The notes: generated from the sequence alone by a model not told the origin. Shown: positions 25,830-36,000, counted from the first letter of the stretch. The stretch is DNA of 64,000 nucleotides from a bacterium (GCA_017470815.1 JAFUXT010000008.1:1-64000); one strand, 5' to 3'. Program-made: numbers and translations.

Positions 25830-28385
25830 ATGAAGAGATTATTGTGCACATTTTTGGCATTTATGATTACATTTGTGTTTAGCGGATGTGCTTTGGCTGT
25901 GCAGGAATCCCCCATGCAGGCACAGGCAAGACTAAAACAAGCAAAAATTGAACAAATGCTGAAAAATGCAAAGCCTATTGAATTGGCATTTGTTTTTGAC
26001 GGTCCGTCAGACAAAAATTTAGAAGTTTTGAAAACTTTCCAGCAGACTATTACGATATCATTACTGCCCGATTACAGAGCGGTATTTCCAAAAGATTTAA
26101 TTTTTGTGGGCGACTGGACTGAAAAAGGTGCAAAGGCTGCATCTGATAAAGCGCTTAATTCAAGAGCAAGAATGATTATTTCTTTAGGGTACATGTCAAG
26201 TAATTATTATTCTGATAAAAAAGATAAGAAAAAATATGTTGTAACTATTGAACAGTATGGTTTAAGAGATTTCGGGAATAAGTTTTTTAATCCGATTCAG
26301 CAAACTGCAAATGATTTTTATACTTTCAAAGTGTTAGTTCCGTCAATAAAAAAAGCGGCAATTTTGATGAATGAGAATTATTATAAAACTGAAACAAACT
26401 GGAAAGCAAGTGTTCAGCAAAAATTGAAAGAAAAAAATTGCGATTTGAATTTTGTAATTGTTCCGGTTAATTCAAATTTAAAAGCATCTTTGGCAAAAAT
26501 ACCATCTGATGTTGATGCAATTTTTGTTACACCGCTATACAACCTTACAACTGCGCAGAGAAAAGAAGTTTATGATTATGCTATCAGCAGGAAACTTCCG
26601 TCTTATTCCATCGTAGGTAAAGAAGATGTTGAACTTGGTGCAATGCTTGGTACTTCTACAATGGATGTTGATAAAAAGATTGCTGAAGCTACATCATTCA
26701 ATATTCATGGTGTTTTGCACGGTAATGCCGTTAAAAATGAAAGAATACCTTTTTATGATGATAAGGTAATTTTCTATAACTCTGATACAGGTGAGGCTGT
26801 TGATTATACTCCGCCTTTAAGACTTTTAAATAATTCTGTTACGATTACACATAAACAACTCCCAAAATATTCTTTGGGAACTTTGATTGATGCATTGGAT
26901 GAAACGAACTTGGATATAAAAAGAAAGCAATTCTTAATTAGTGCGGCTCGTCGTTCAGTTGCAAGTGCATATTTAAGATATTTGCCGACATTAAGACTGG
27001 ATTTGGGTTATCAGTCTTATAATGATGCTTATGCACGTTCATATTCGGGGGTTCCGACTCATGCAGGGCAGTTTACTGTTGCAATGGATCAGATTTTATA
27101 TTCCCCTGATTTGGTTACGAACATAATTGTAAAACATAAAAAACTGAAATTTGATAAAGCGGAAGAACTTTTGACAAGAGCAAACACCGAATATCATGTA
27201 GGAAATTTGTTCATAGAAACTCTGATGCTTGAAAATATGATAAAAGTTCAGGAAGAATCTTTGCAGGAAACAAGAGAAAATCTTGCTATGGCAAGAGTCA
27301 GAGAAAAGACAGGTAAATGCGGTTATGAAGAAGTTTTTCGCTGGGCAGGAGAAGTCAGCGAGCAGGAAAAGAAACTTCTTGCTATGCAGGCAGATTATAA
27401 AAATTTAAAAGTTACAATAAATAAACTTTTAAATAAAGATCAAAAATCTGATTTCGCATTTGTGCCTTTGACGGCAAGTGACCCAGCATTTTTTACTACC
27501 GATTTGCATATCATTGATCATGTCCGAGATCCTAAAAAACTTGGAAAATTTACCGATATGTTGGTTGAAGAAGCAATTTATCTGTCACCGGAAACAACAA
27601 AATTAAAAGCCGCTATTGCAATGAAAAAAGCAGAAATGGCTAATTATATTCAAAAATTCGTATTACCTAATGCAAAAATGTCATTAGAATACGGGACAAT
27701 GTATGACAGAGCACTGCCTTATGAGGATGCTGCACATAATCAGTTGCGTTCCGGTACGGCATCAGCTACCGCAGGTGCTACTCAGGCACAAACTTTTGCT
27801 GAAACTTATGCTGCAACGGGTAATGCCACTGCCGCTGCAACCGCAGGTGTTGGGGCAGGTTCACAGGCTTTTGGGAATGCGTGGAACAGTTCACCTTATT
27901 TGAATCTTGATAAAACATCTTTAAGATTCTTTATAGGTGCTCAATGGAAACCAATCGAAGGTGGTCACAAGTTTGCTGAAATAGCAAGATGTAAGGCTGA
28001 ACTCAATGAACTTAACGCATATTTAGAAGAGGTTAATACCGAAATTGAAATGCAGGTTCGTTCGGTTGTAAACAGAGCAATCTCAAAATATTTTATGATT
28101 GAAAAATCTTACAAAGCAATGTTTGCTCAAAGTGAAAACTATCAGATGGTTAAGGCTAAATATTTAAGAGGGGAAGTTCCGATTAACCAAATTGCTGATG
28201 CTCATAAACTTTATTACGATGCAAAACTTGATGCTATGAATTCTCAATATGAGTTTTTTAAAGAACTTATTTGGGTACAGAGAGGTTTGTTATCAGTCAA
28301 CTGGTCTAAGGCAAGTGATGAAGCTAAACGCTGGATAAAATCTATTCCTTCAATCTTACCGGCAGAAGAAGATTTTACATTATAA
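25830..28385 (+). CDS. Periplasmic-binding-protein/TolC outer-membrane fusion protein
   Basis: The 851-residue protein joins two modules. After a signal sequence with a lipobox-like FVFSGC, residues about 45-310 resemble ABC-type periplasmic substrate-binding proteins of the type I (TrpX/LivJ-like) fold: IELAFVFDGP, a middle KKAAILMNENYY strand, and ELGAMLGTSTM. Residues from about 345 form a TolC-type outer-membrane factor, with the long helices (ETLMLENMIKVQEESLQETR, QMVKAKYLRGEVPINQIADA) and two beta regions (RLDLGYQSY, NAKMSLEYGTMY). An Ala/Thr-rich insertion (about 643-683) lies in the second beta region, likely a surface loop. It would sense or bind a ligand and form an export channel. 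No pump partner is adjacent. Confidence 0.82.
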   Translation: MKRLLCTFLAFMITFVFSGCALAVQESPMQAQARLKQAKIEQMLKNAKPIELAFVFDGPSDKNLEVLKTFQQTITISLLPDYRAVFPKDLIFVGDWTEKGAKAASDKALNSRARMIISLGYMSSNYYSDKKDKKKYVVTIEQYGLRDFGNKFFNPIQQTANDFYTFKVLVPSIKKAAILMNENYYKTETNWKASVQQKLKEKNCDLNFVIVPVNSNLKASLAKIPSDVDAIFVTPLYNLTTAQRKEVYDYAISRKLPSYSIVGKEDVELGAMLGTSTMDVDKKIAEATSFNIHGVLHGNAVKNERIPFYDDKVIFYNSDTGEAVDYTPPLRLLNNSVTITHKQLPKYSLGTLIDALDETNLDIKRKQFLISAARRSVASAYLRYLPTLRLDLGYQSYNDAYARSYSGVPTHAGQFTVAMDQILYSPDLVTNIIVKHKKLKFDKAEELLTRANTEYHVGNLFIETLMLENMIKVQEESLQETRENLAMARVREKTGKCGYEEVFRWAGEVSEQEKKLLAMQADYKNLKVTINKLLNKDQKSDFAFVPLTASDPAFFTTDLHIIDHVRDPKKLGKFTDMLVEEAIYLSPETTKLKAAIAMKKAEMANYIQKFVLPNAKMSLEYGTMYDRALPYEDAAHNQLRSGTASATAGATQAQTFAETYAATGNATAAATAGVGAGSQAFGNAWNSSPYLNLDKTSLRFFIGAQWKPIEGGHKFAEIARCKAELNELNAYLEEVNTEIEMQVRSVVNRAISKYFMIEKSYKAMFAQSENYQMVKAKYLRGEVPINQIADAHKLYYDAKLDAMNSQYEFFKELIWVQRGLLSVNWSKASDEAKRWIKSIPSILPAEEDFTL

Positions 28386-28406
28386 CTTGAACAATAATCA
28401 AAACGC

Positions 28407-28438
28407 AAAACAGGAGAGTATAAGTGCTCTCCTGTTTT
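28407..28438 (+). terminator. Terminator after the TolC-fusion gene
   Basis: AAAACAGGAGAG at 28407-28418 pairs perfectly with CTCTCCTGTTTT at 28427-28438, loop of eight, followed by more T. Confidence 0.9.
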
Positions 28439-28458
28439 TATAATATATGTTATATGCA

Positions 28459-28745
28459 TGTTCATTTCTTTTCTTTTGTTTGCGAGGCAAAAGAAAAGAA
28501 ATGAACCAAAGAAAAGAAAACTTCGCTGATTACAATACCGCCTGCGGCGGCATAAGACTGCTAACGCAGTAATATGTGTTTTCGCCTATCGGCAAAAATC
28601 TCTTAGCGCGCCTAAAACTACGGCGCGCGCTTGAATAACGACCTTTACGCAGTTAGCAATCATTGTTTGCGACACAACAATCGTAAGTTGGGGTTTCTAC
28701 CCCAACATTTATTTTGCTGGGCTGAAAGCCCAACTTACTTATTTG
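28459..28745. repeat. Multi-hairpin repeat module, copy A
   Basis: The first 147 bases match 61675-61821 with three mismatches that I count. In order: an 18-bp perfect hairpin (28461-28478 with 28488-28505), CCGCC/GGCGG, CTGC/GCAG, GCC/GGC with flanking T4/A5, and GCGCGCC at 28606-28612 paired with GGCGCGC at 28622-28628 around a TAAAACTAC loop. After about 28630 it differs from the other copies and ends in a GTAAGTTGGG/CCCAACTTAC stem with an inner GTTGGGG/CCCCAAC hairpin (about 28683-28742). No coding frame or ribosome site is visible. Confidence 0.75.
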
Positions 28746-28752
28746 TATAATA

Positions 28753-30429
28753 TTATACGCAGAGCATTTCTCTCACATTTTTACGCTTAACTTTTAAAGT
28801 TGTTGTTTTTGGCAACGGCTCTTTTGAAATTACAACCGAAGTCGGTCGTTTATACGGTGCAAGTTGCTGAGAGAGAGTTTTGATATCAAGTTTAATCATT
28901 CTGTCAATATCATCATCTGAGTATGTGTTGTACATCTCTGCTTTTGGAACAACAACAGCAGTAACTTCTTCCGCACCGTCTTTAGCCCCGAAATTTCTTG
29001 AAACCCCCAAAACGCAGACTTCTGCAACATAATGACTGTTCTCAAGTACCGATTCAACTTCTTCAGGAAATACTTTTTTGCCTCCCTGTAAAACAATCAT
29101 ATTTTTAATTCTGCCTGTAATATATATATGACCGTCTTTGTCAATTTTTGCAATATCTCCGGTATGCAGCCAGCCGTCTTGGTCAATAACTTCTGCAGTC
29201 ATTTCAGGCTGGTTGTGGTAACCTTTCATAACAGACGGACCTCTTAACCATAATTCACCTGTTGATTCGTCAATCTTTGCTTCAAAATGTCTTAACGGAT
29301 GTCCAACTGATGCGAGTTCGCCGCGCTTGTCGTAATTTACTGATACAACAGGGCTTGTTTCTGATAATCCGTATCCCTGATATACTCTGATACCGATTCT
29401 TTCAAAAAATTCTCCGACCTCAACATCTAACGGCGCACCGCCTGATATACATCCGAAGAATTTTCCGCCCCAACTTTGATGAATTTTTTTGAATAATTTT
29501 CTTCTCATCTTATATGACGGAATAAATTGTGCCGCAAAATACATTATTTTAAATAAAATTTGCACAAATTTCGGTGCGGTAGAAAGTTCTTTTTCTATCC
29601 CTGCTTTTAAAAGTTTTAAAAATGCAGGAACGGCAATCATAAACTGAATACCTTTTTCTTTCATTACCCCTGTGATGTCTTTTGGTTTGAAACTGCTTGT
29701 ATAATAAACCGAAAATCCTGCATTTAAAAATGTAGAAAATCCGACTGTCATTTCAAATAAATGATTCATCGGTAATATTGAAAGCATATTAATTTTTTGA
29801 TTTTTAGGCAGAATAATATCAACAACTTCCATCAAATCAGCAAGTTGGGCATTGACATTCTGGAATGAAATTTCAACACCTTTGGGCGCACCTGTTGTTC
29901 CGGATGTATAAATAATAAATGCCGTTGATTTTGAACTTCTCTGACGCCATTTGCCGTCATAATTGTCAGGGAAATCATAAATATTCTGAACATTTGTATC
30001 ATTTGTATGTTCATCAATCACATAAATATATTTAATTTCCGGAATCATTTTTTGCAATTCGAGTGCTGTCGGCAAATAATGTTGTGATGCAAACATTACT
30101 GTCGGTAAACAATCTGACAGAATAGATTTTAATTCATATTTTGAAAGTTTAATATCCAAAGGAACAGTTGTTGTACCTGTCAAAACAGATGCAAATACAC
30201 ACGCACCGTATTCGGGTTTTGATTCTGATAAAATTGCAAGGCATTCACCTTTTTTGATACCGACATCTTCAATCAGGTGTCTTGCAATTTTTCTTGATAA
30301 AAGCCCAAGTCCTTTGTAAGTAAATTCTTCCCAGCCGTATTGACCTTTTATACCAAGTGCAACCCGTTCTTCGTAATCCGCTGTCTTATTTTGAATATGA
30401 GACAAAATGTGACTATTCCGTAATTCCAT
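28753..30429 (-). CDS. AMP-forming long-chain acyl-CoA synthetase
   Basis: The 558-residue enzyme belongs to the adenylate-forming ANL family. YTSGTTGAPKG (about 172-182) is the P-loop, GYGLSETSPVVS the A5 motif, and WLHTGDIAKIDKDGHIYITGR the A7/A8 hinge region. The C-terminal LPKTTTLKVKR replaces the usual LPKTxxGKxxR, leaving Lys546 as the probable catalytic lysine but without the preceding Gly. It should activate fatty acids as acyl-AMP and then acyl-CoA (or load another carrier) at the membrane. GGGG before a seven-base spacer precedes the ATG. It is transcribed away from recJ from a clear sigma-70 promoter. Confidence 0.9.
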   Translation of the reverse strand: MELRNSHILSHIQNKTADYEERVALGIKGQYGWEEFTYKGLGLLSRKIARHLIEDVGIKKGECLAILSESKPEYGACVFASVLTGTTTVPLDIKLSKYELKSILSDCLPTVMFASQHYLPTALELQKMIPEIKYIYVIDEHTNDTNVQNIYDFPDNYDGKWRQRSSKSTAFIIYTSGTTGAPKGVEISFQNVNAQLADLMEVVDIILPKNQKINMLSILPMNHLFEMTVGFSTFLNAGFSVYYTSSFKPKDITGVMKEKGIQFMIAVPAFLKLLKAGIEKELSTAPKFVQILFKIMYFAAQFIPSYKMRRKLFKKIHQSWGGKFFGCISGGAPLDVEVGEFFERIGIRVYQGYGLSETSPVVSVNYDKRGELASVGHPLRHFEAKIDESTGELWLRGPSVMKGYHNQPEMTAEVIDQDGWLHTGDIAKIDKDGHIYITGRIKNMIVLQGGKKVFPEEVESVLENSHYVAEVCVLGVSRNFGAKDGAEEVTAVVVPKAEMYNTYSDDDIDRMIKLDIKTLSQQLAPYKRPTSVVISKEPLPKTTTLKVKRKNVREMLCV

Positions 30430-30473
30430 AAATAAACCCCAAATCTTTTACTAAATCATACTTTTATCCCTAT

Positions 30474-30502
30474 ATTTTATAATTTATACATGTAAATGTC
30501 AA
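30474..30502 (-). promoter_or_regulatory. Sigma-70 promoter of the acyl-CoA synthetase gene
   Basis: On the minus strand TTGACA (30502-30497) is followed after 17 bases by TAAAAT (30479-30474). The start of transcription would be near 30467, some 37 bases before the ATG. Confidence 0.75.
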
Positions 30503-30556
30503 TTATTGAAAAAGTATATATATTTTGAATGAAATATGGCACAATTCCTTAATAAT

Positions 30557-30585
30557 TTTAACGCATCTTAAATTTATGCTATCAT
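30557..30585 (+). promoter_or_regulatory. Promoter of recJ, extended -10
   Basis: TTTAAC at 30557-30562, a 17-base spacer ending in TGC, and TATCAT at 30580-30585. The TGC extension recurs in other promoters of this window. Confidence 0.55.
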
Positions 30586-30609
30586 TGTAATTAGACAAGG
30601 ATTTTGAGT

Positions 30610-32961
30610 ATGAAAAAAGAATGGTTTTTGAAAAATAACGGGGATATAAAGGGTTCTTTGATAGAAAAACTTTTGATTTCAAGAGGAATTTCAACTCCTG
30701 AAGAAATTAAAAATTTTCTTAATCCTTTAGAGATGGAACTTACTTCTCCAAATGTTTTTACTGATATGGAAAAAACGGTCGAAAGACTTTCAAAAGCCAT
30801 TGATAATAATGAACCGATTTTGATATACGGAGATTTTGATGCTGACGGAGTGACTTCAACCTCAGTTTTGTATAAGACCTTCAAATATTTAGGCGGAAAT
30901 GTCAATTATTTTATTCCCGACAGAGAAGCCCAAGGGCACGGTTTGGATACAAAAGCATTGACTTCTATAATGATAAAATTAAAGCCAAAAGTTATTATTA
31001 CTGTTGATTGCGGAATTTCCAATGTTACGGAGGTTAAATTTGTAAACAGTTTTAAAACGATTGATGTAATTATTACTGATCATCACGAAGCACCTGAAAT
31101 TTTGCCTGACGCTTATGCAATTATTAATCCGAAAGCGCCAAATGCGTTGGATGAAAAATTGAGTGCAAAACAAATTGAACATCTTACATGTCTTGCAGGG
31201 TGCGGTGTTGCGCTAAAAGTTGCGCAGGCGCTTTTAACGCACTATGGTAAGAGTGCATTTGTGAATGAAATTTTGCCGTTCACTGCTGTCGGAACTATTG
31301 CAGATATTGTTCCGCTTTTAGGAGAAAACAGATATTTTGTCACAAAAGGGCTTGATTTGATTTCACAGGGCAAACATGAGGGTTTGAAATTACTTTTAGA
31401 GAGTGCAAATTATGATATAACAAAAGGTATAACTTCCGAGAATATCGCTTTTGGTGTTGCCCCGCGAATTAACGCATCAGGCAGGCTTGATAATGTCGAT
31501 AATGCCGTAAAAGTCTTGATTTCTGATAATATTTCGGAAGTAAAAGTTGCAATAGAAAATCTGAACCAATTAAATTCTGTACGCCAAAGGCTTTGTGATG
31601 ATACATTTGAACAGGCGGAGCAGATGTATCTGAAAGAGGGGACAAAAGAACCTGCAATTATTCTTTATAACGAAGATTGGCATATCGGGATTATCGGAAT
31701 TGTTGCTTCAAAATTTGTTGAAAAATATTACAAACCAACATTTTTAATGACCAAAAAAGACGGAGTTTATCGCTGCAGCGCAAGAAGCATAGAGGGTGTA
31801 CCTTTGTATGATGTAATAAGTGAAAATGCCGAATTATTAGACGGTTTCGGGGGGCATAAACTTGCTGCAGGATTAAGTTTCAGCGAAGAAAAATCAACTT
31901 TTGCAGATGTAAAAAAAGCATTAAACGAAACAGTTTCACACTATGTTTCAGGGCAAGATTTAAAACCGTTTATAAATATTGATTTGAAACTTGAAGCACC
32001 TGATATTTCGCTTGATTTTATCGAACATTTATCAGAACTTGAGCCTTTTGGAGCGAATAATCCCAGTCCGGTTTTTGAAACAGATGATTTTGTTGTTTCT
32101 GAAAAACGGCTTATGGGTGAGAATGGCAAACATTTAAAACTTATGGTATCCAAAGACGGTTACACTTTCCCTGCTATATGGTGGAGCAGGGGCGATGTTC
32201 CTTTGGGAGTCGGTGACAGGCTTGATTTGGCTTTTCATCCGCAAAAAAATGAATATAACGGGAATGTTTCAATTCAATTAATTGTTGATGATATTCATAG
32301 CGATAAATTGATTGAAAATGAATCGTCTGAAGAAAAACTAAAGATTTATGATTATCGCCAAAAGACAGATTTTTTGAATAATGTGAATGATTATTTAAAA
32401 AATACGAGTGCAAAAATTGGTGTATTTGCGGAATGTAAAACTGTTTTAGATAGTATAAAACCTTATCCTGCAATAAGTTCAAGAGTTTTTACAAGAGAAA
32501 ATGTGGATGAATATGATTTTGTAATGTTTTTTGATTATCCGTCAGACAGAGAAACTTTTGATTTTATTATAAAAAGTGCCAACCCGAAAGGTTTGCATTT
32601 TATGAATTTTGAGCCGAAAATTTTTGATGAAACAACTTTGCTTAATACTTTTAACGGAATGATAAAATTTGCGATAAATAATAATAACGGAAAGGTTGAA
32701 TTTGTGCGTTGCGCAAGTTTTTTGGGCAAATCGTTTGAGGTTGTAAAATCTTTGCTTGATTTGTTTGTGGAGTTTGGTTGTATAGAAATTTCTCAAAATA
32801 CGAACAGTTATTGCATTATTTCCGCTAAAAATTTGGATAATGCATCAAAGATTTTGAATAGTTCCCAATATGAACAAATATTTGAACTTGCGCAGGAATG
32901 TGATATGTTCCGCCAAAGTTTGCTGGAAGATGATTTGGAACAGGTTGTTTACGGCAGGTAA
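30610..32961 (+). CDS. recJ: Single-stranded-DNA-specific exonuclease RecJ
   Basis: RecJ degrades single-stranded DNA 5' to 3' in recombination, base-excision and mismatch repair. The DHH phosphoesterase core shows YGDFDADG (about 73-80) and TDHHE (about 156-160), and the DHHA1 domain shows DGFGGHKLAAG near 411-421, followed by an OB-fold part (HLKLMVSKDGYTFPAIWW). The final 220 residues are a divergent C-terminal region as in the longer RecJ proteins. I place the start at the ATG at 30610, nine bases behind AAGG; the TTG six bases earlier is too close to that site. This gives 783 residues. An MmeI-like gene follows with its own promoter. Confidence 0.95.
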   Translation: MKKEWFLKNNGDIKGSLIEKLLISRGISTPEEIKNFLNPLEMELTSPNVFTDMEKTVERLSKAIDNNEPILIYGDFDADGVTSTSVLYKTFKYLGGNVNYFIPDREAQGHGLDTKALTSIMIKLKPKVIITVDCGISNVTEVKFVNSFKTIDVIITDHHEAPEILPDAYAIINPKAPNALDEKLSAKQIEHLTCLAGCGVALKVAQALLTHYGKSAFVNEILPFTAVGTIADIVPLLGENRYFVTKGLDLISQGKHEGLKLLLESANYDITKGITSENIAFGVAPRINASGRLDNVDNAVKVLISDNISEVKVAIENLNQLNSVRQRLCDDTFEQAEQMYLKEGTKEPAIILYNEDWHIGIIGIVASKFVEKYYKPTFLMTKKDGVYRCSARSIEGVPLYDVISENAELLDGFGGHKLAAGLSFSEEKSTFADVKKALNETVSHYVSGQDLKPFINIDLKLEAPDISLDFIEHLSELEPFGANNPSPVFETDDFVVSEKRLMGENGKHLKLMVSKDGYTFPAIWWSRGDVPLGVGDRLDLAFHPQKNEYNGNVSIQLIVDDIHSDKLIENESSEEKLKIYDYRQKTDFLNNVNDYLKNTSAKIGVFAECKTVLDSIKPYPAISSRVFTRENVDEYDFVMFFDYPSDRETFDFIIKSANPKGLHFMNFEPKIFDETTLLNTFNGMIKFAINNNNGKVEFVRCASFLGKSFEVVKSLLDLFVEFGCIEISQNTNSYCIISAKNLDNASKILNSSQYEQIFELAQECDMFRQSLLEDDLEQVVYGR

Positions 32962-32967
32962 GTATAT

Positions 32968-32996
32968 TTGAGTATAAATCTATATTATGCTATATT
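32968..32996 (+). promoter_or_regulatory. Promoter of the MmeI-like gene
   Basis: TTGAGT at 32968-32973 and TATATT at 32991-32996 are 17 bases apart, with TGC directly before the -10. AGGAGTAAGG precedes the ATG at 33019. Confidence 0.7.
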
Positions 32997-33018
32997 TTAA
33001 GCATAGGAGTAAGGTTTA

Positions 33019-36000
33019 ATGGCGGAAGTAAAACAAAGAACTGCAGCGAAAAAATTTGTTGAAGATTGGACAGGGAAAGGCTATGAAAAAGGTGAGAGCC
33101 AAAAATTTTGGCTGCAACTTTTAAGAGAGGTTTTGAATGTTGAAAATCCGGAACAATTTATATCTTTTGAAGACCAAGTTCACCTTGACCACACAAGTTT
33201 TATTGACGGCTATATTCCTGCAACAAAAGTTTTGATTGAGCAAAAGAGTGTTGATAAGGATTTAAATAAAGCGATAAAACAATCTGACGGAAGTTTATTA
33301 AATCCGTTCCAACAAGCAAAAAGATATATTACAGAACTTCCGCTCTCACAACATCCTCGTTGGGTTGTAACCTGTAACTTTCAAAAATTCTGCGTTTACG
33401 ATATGGAAAGACCTAACGGCGAACCGCAGGAAATTTTGCTCAAAGATTTGGAAAAAGAATACTATAGACTTTCATTTCTCGTTGATACCGGTAACGAACA
33501 TCTAAGAAAAGAAATGGAAGTTTCAATAAAAGCCGGAGAAATAGTCGGACTTTTATATGATGCACTTTTGAAACAATACAAAGACAGTAATAATGAAGAC
33601 TCCCTCAAAGCCTTGAATATTTTGTGCGTAAGATTGGTATTTTGCTTGTACGCTGAAGATGCGGGAATATTTGGCAAACACGACATGTTTTTGGATTATT
33701 TGCGTCAATATGATGCCTCAAAAATGCGCAAAGCACTGATTGAACTTTTTGAAGTTTTGAATACAAAACCTGAGGACAGAGATCCTTATTTAGAAGATGA
33801 TTTAAAGGCATTTCCTTATGTAAACGGCGGTTTGTTTGCACAGGAACATATTGAAATACCGCAGTTTACAGATGAAATCAGAGATTTGCTATTAGAAAAA
33901 GCGAGCGCAAACTTTGACTGGTCAGAAATCAGCCCGACTATTTTCGGTGCGGTATTTGAAAGCACTCTGAACCCTGAAACAAGACGTTCAGGCGGTATGC
34001 ACTATACTTCAATTGAAAATATTCACAAAGTTATTGACCCTCTGTTTATGGACGATTTGAATGAAGAATTTAATAATATTAAGGCTTTACCTCAAAACAA
34101 AACAAGGGATAAGAAACTCGAAGAATTTCAGGATAAAATTGCTAATCTGAACTTTTTAGACCCTGCTTGCGGAAGCGGAAACTTTTTAACGGAAACATAT
34201 ATTTCACTCCGCAAACTTGAAAATGAAATCCTTTTTGAACTTTCAAAAGGTCAAATTACAATGGGATTAGTTACTAACCCGATAAAAGTTTCAATTAAGC
34301 AATTCTACGGAATAGAGATTAACGACTTTGCCGTGACTGTTGCAAAAACGGCTCTATGGATAGCAGAATCTCAAATGATGAAGAGAACGGAAGACATTGT
34401 TCACATGGATTTAGATTTTCTGCCATTAAAAACCTATGCAAATATAGTGGAAGGCAACGCTCTTCGCTTAAATTGGGAAGAAGTCATACCAAAAGATAAA
34501 CTCAACTATATCATGGGCAATCCACCTTTTGTAGGCGCAAGATTAATGGATGCAAAACAAAAAGAGGATGTCTTGCATGTATTTGGTAATAAATGGAAAA
34601 ATGTAGGAAACTTGGATTATGTATCTTGTTGGTATTTAAAAGCATCTGAAATGATGTCAAATACTCCCTCGCCCCTTGTGGGAGAGGGCAGGGGTGAGGG
34701 GTTAAAAGCAAGCCACTTCTACACAAAACAATCTCTTGAGTATTCAAAAGAATTACGTAAAAATATGACTAATGCTGAGCAAATATTGTGGCATTATTTG
34801 CGTAATAGACAATTAGCTGGCATGAAGTTCAGACGACAAGAAGCTTTTGATAAATATATTCTTGACTTTGTTTGCTATGAACATAAATTAGTTATTGAAC
34901 TTGACGGTAGCGGACATCTTGAAGAAAGGCAAAAAGAACATGATATTGAACGTGACAAGTTTATTGAACAAAACGGTTATAAAGTTATAAGAATTTTTAA
35001 TAACGATATTATAAATAATATTAATGGGGTAATTGATTATATATTACAAAATATTTCTTCATATCCGCCCGCCCCTTGTGAAGAAATTTCAGAAAATAAA
35101 ATAAACACAAACACCCTCGCCCCTTGTGGGAGAGGGCAGGGTGAGGGGTTAATGATGAAAACCTCAGTGGATTATGCCCCCTCCCGAAAATCAAAGATTT
35201 TCACCCTCCCACAAGGGGAGGGTAAGCATAACATAAAGTGTGCTCTTGTATCTACAAACTCAATAACTCAAGGTGAACAAGTACCTATTTTATGGGAACC
35301 TCTATTTGAACATGGAGTTCATATTGACTTTGCACACAGAACATTCCGTTGGGATAGCGAATCAAATTCAAAAGCACATGTTCATTGTGTTATTGTTGGC
35401 TTTAGTTGTGCTAAAAACAAAAATAAAAGAAAATTATACACAAATGAACGAATGCAATTTGTTGAGAATATCAATGCATACTTGATTGATGCTGAAAATG
35501 CATTTATTGAAAGTAGAAATCATCCGATATGTGATGTACCGGAAATTGGAATTGGTAATAAGCCTATAGATGGTGGAAATTATCTGTTTGCAAAAGAGGA
35601 AATGGATGAATTTATAAAAGCAGAGCCTATGTCAGCTTATTATTTCAGACCATGGTATGGAGCAGAAGAATTTATTAATCAAAAATCTCGTTATTGCTTG
35701 TGGCTTGGGAATTGTTCTCCTGCAGAACTTAGAAAAATGCCACATTGTCTAAAGAGAGTTGAAAATGTCAGAAATTTAAGACTTGAAAGCAAAAGCGAAG
35801 GCACAAGAAAAATTGCAAATAAACCGACAAGATTTCATGTTGAAAATATGCCAATTTCAGAGTACATAATTATTCCTAGTACCTCGTCTGAAAGAAGAAA
35901 ATATATACCAATGGGATTTATGACACCAAAATGCATAAGCAGCAATGCTGTTCATATTATACCAAACGCAACATTGTATCACTTTGGAATATTAGAATCT

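Larger units (their letters stand above)
34666..35226 (+). mobile_element. DUF559 endonuclease cassette inserted in-frame, palindrome-bounded
   Basis: The 561-bp insert begins with a palindrome at 34666-34701 that is translated as PSPLVGEGRGEG. It continues with a complete DUF559 (Vsr-like PD-(D/E)xK) domain at residues about 566-680: LRKNMTNAEQILWHYLRNRQ, MKFRRQEAFDKYILDFVCYE, LVIELDGSGH and IRIFNNDII are the family's conserved blocks, with Asp in ILDF and Glu-x-Asp in IELDG as catalytic candidates. It ends with a partial palindrome (35065-35080), a nearly identical second palindrome (35114-35148) and a different hairpin pair (35186-35223). The length is a multiple of three and the host frame stays open through all of it. 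An internal ATG start with ribosome site was not found, so the nuclease is probably made as part of the fusion, or comes from processing. Confidence 0.75.

Noticed and set aside
28459-28745. CRISPR array or attachment site
   Set aside because: The hairpin module is not made of regular direct repeats and spacers, and no cas genes or integrase are nearby. No CRISPR array was seen anywhere in the window.
30591-30905. Overlapping minus-strand frame inside recJ
   Set aside because: It is a shadow of the recJ coding sequence; recJ has complete catalytic motifs in its own frame.
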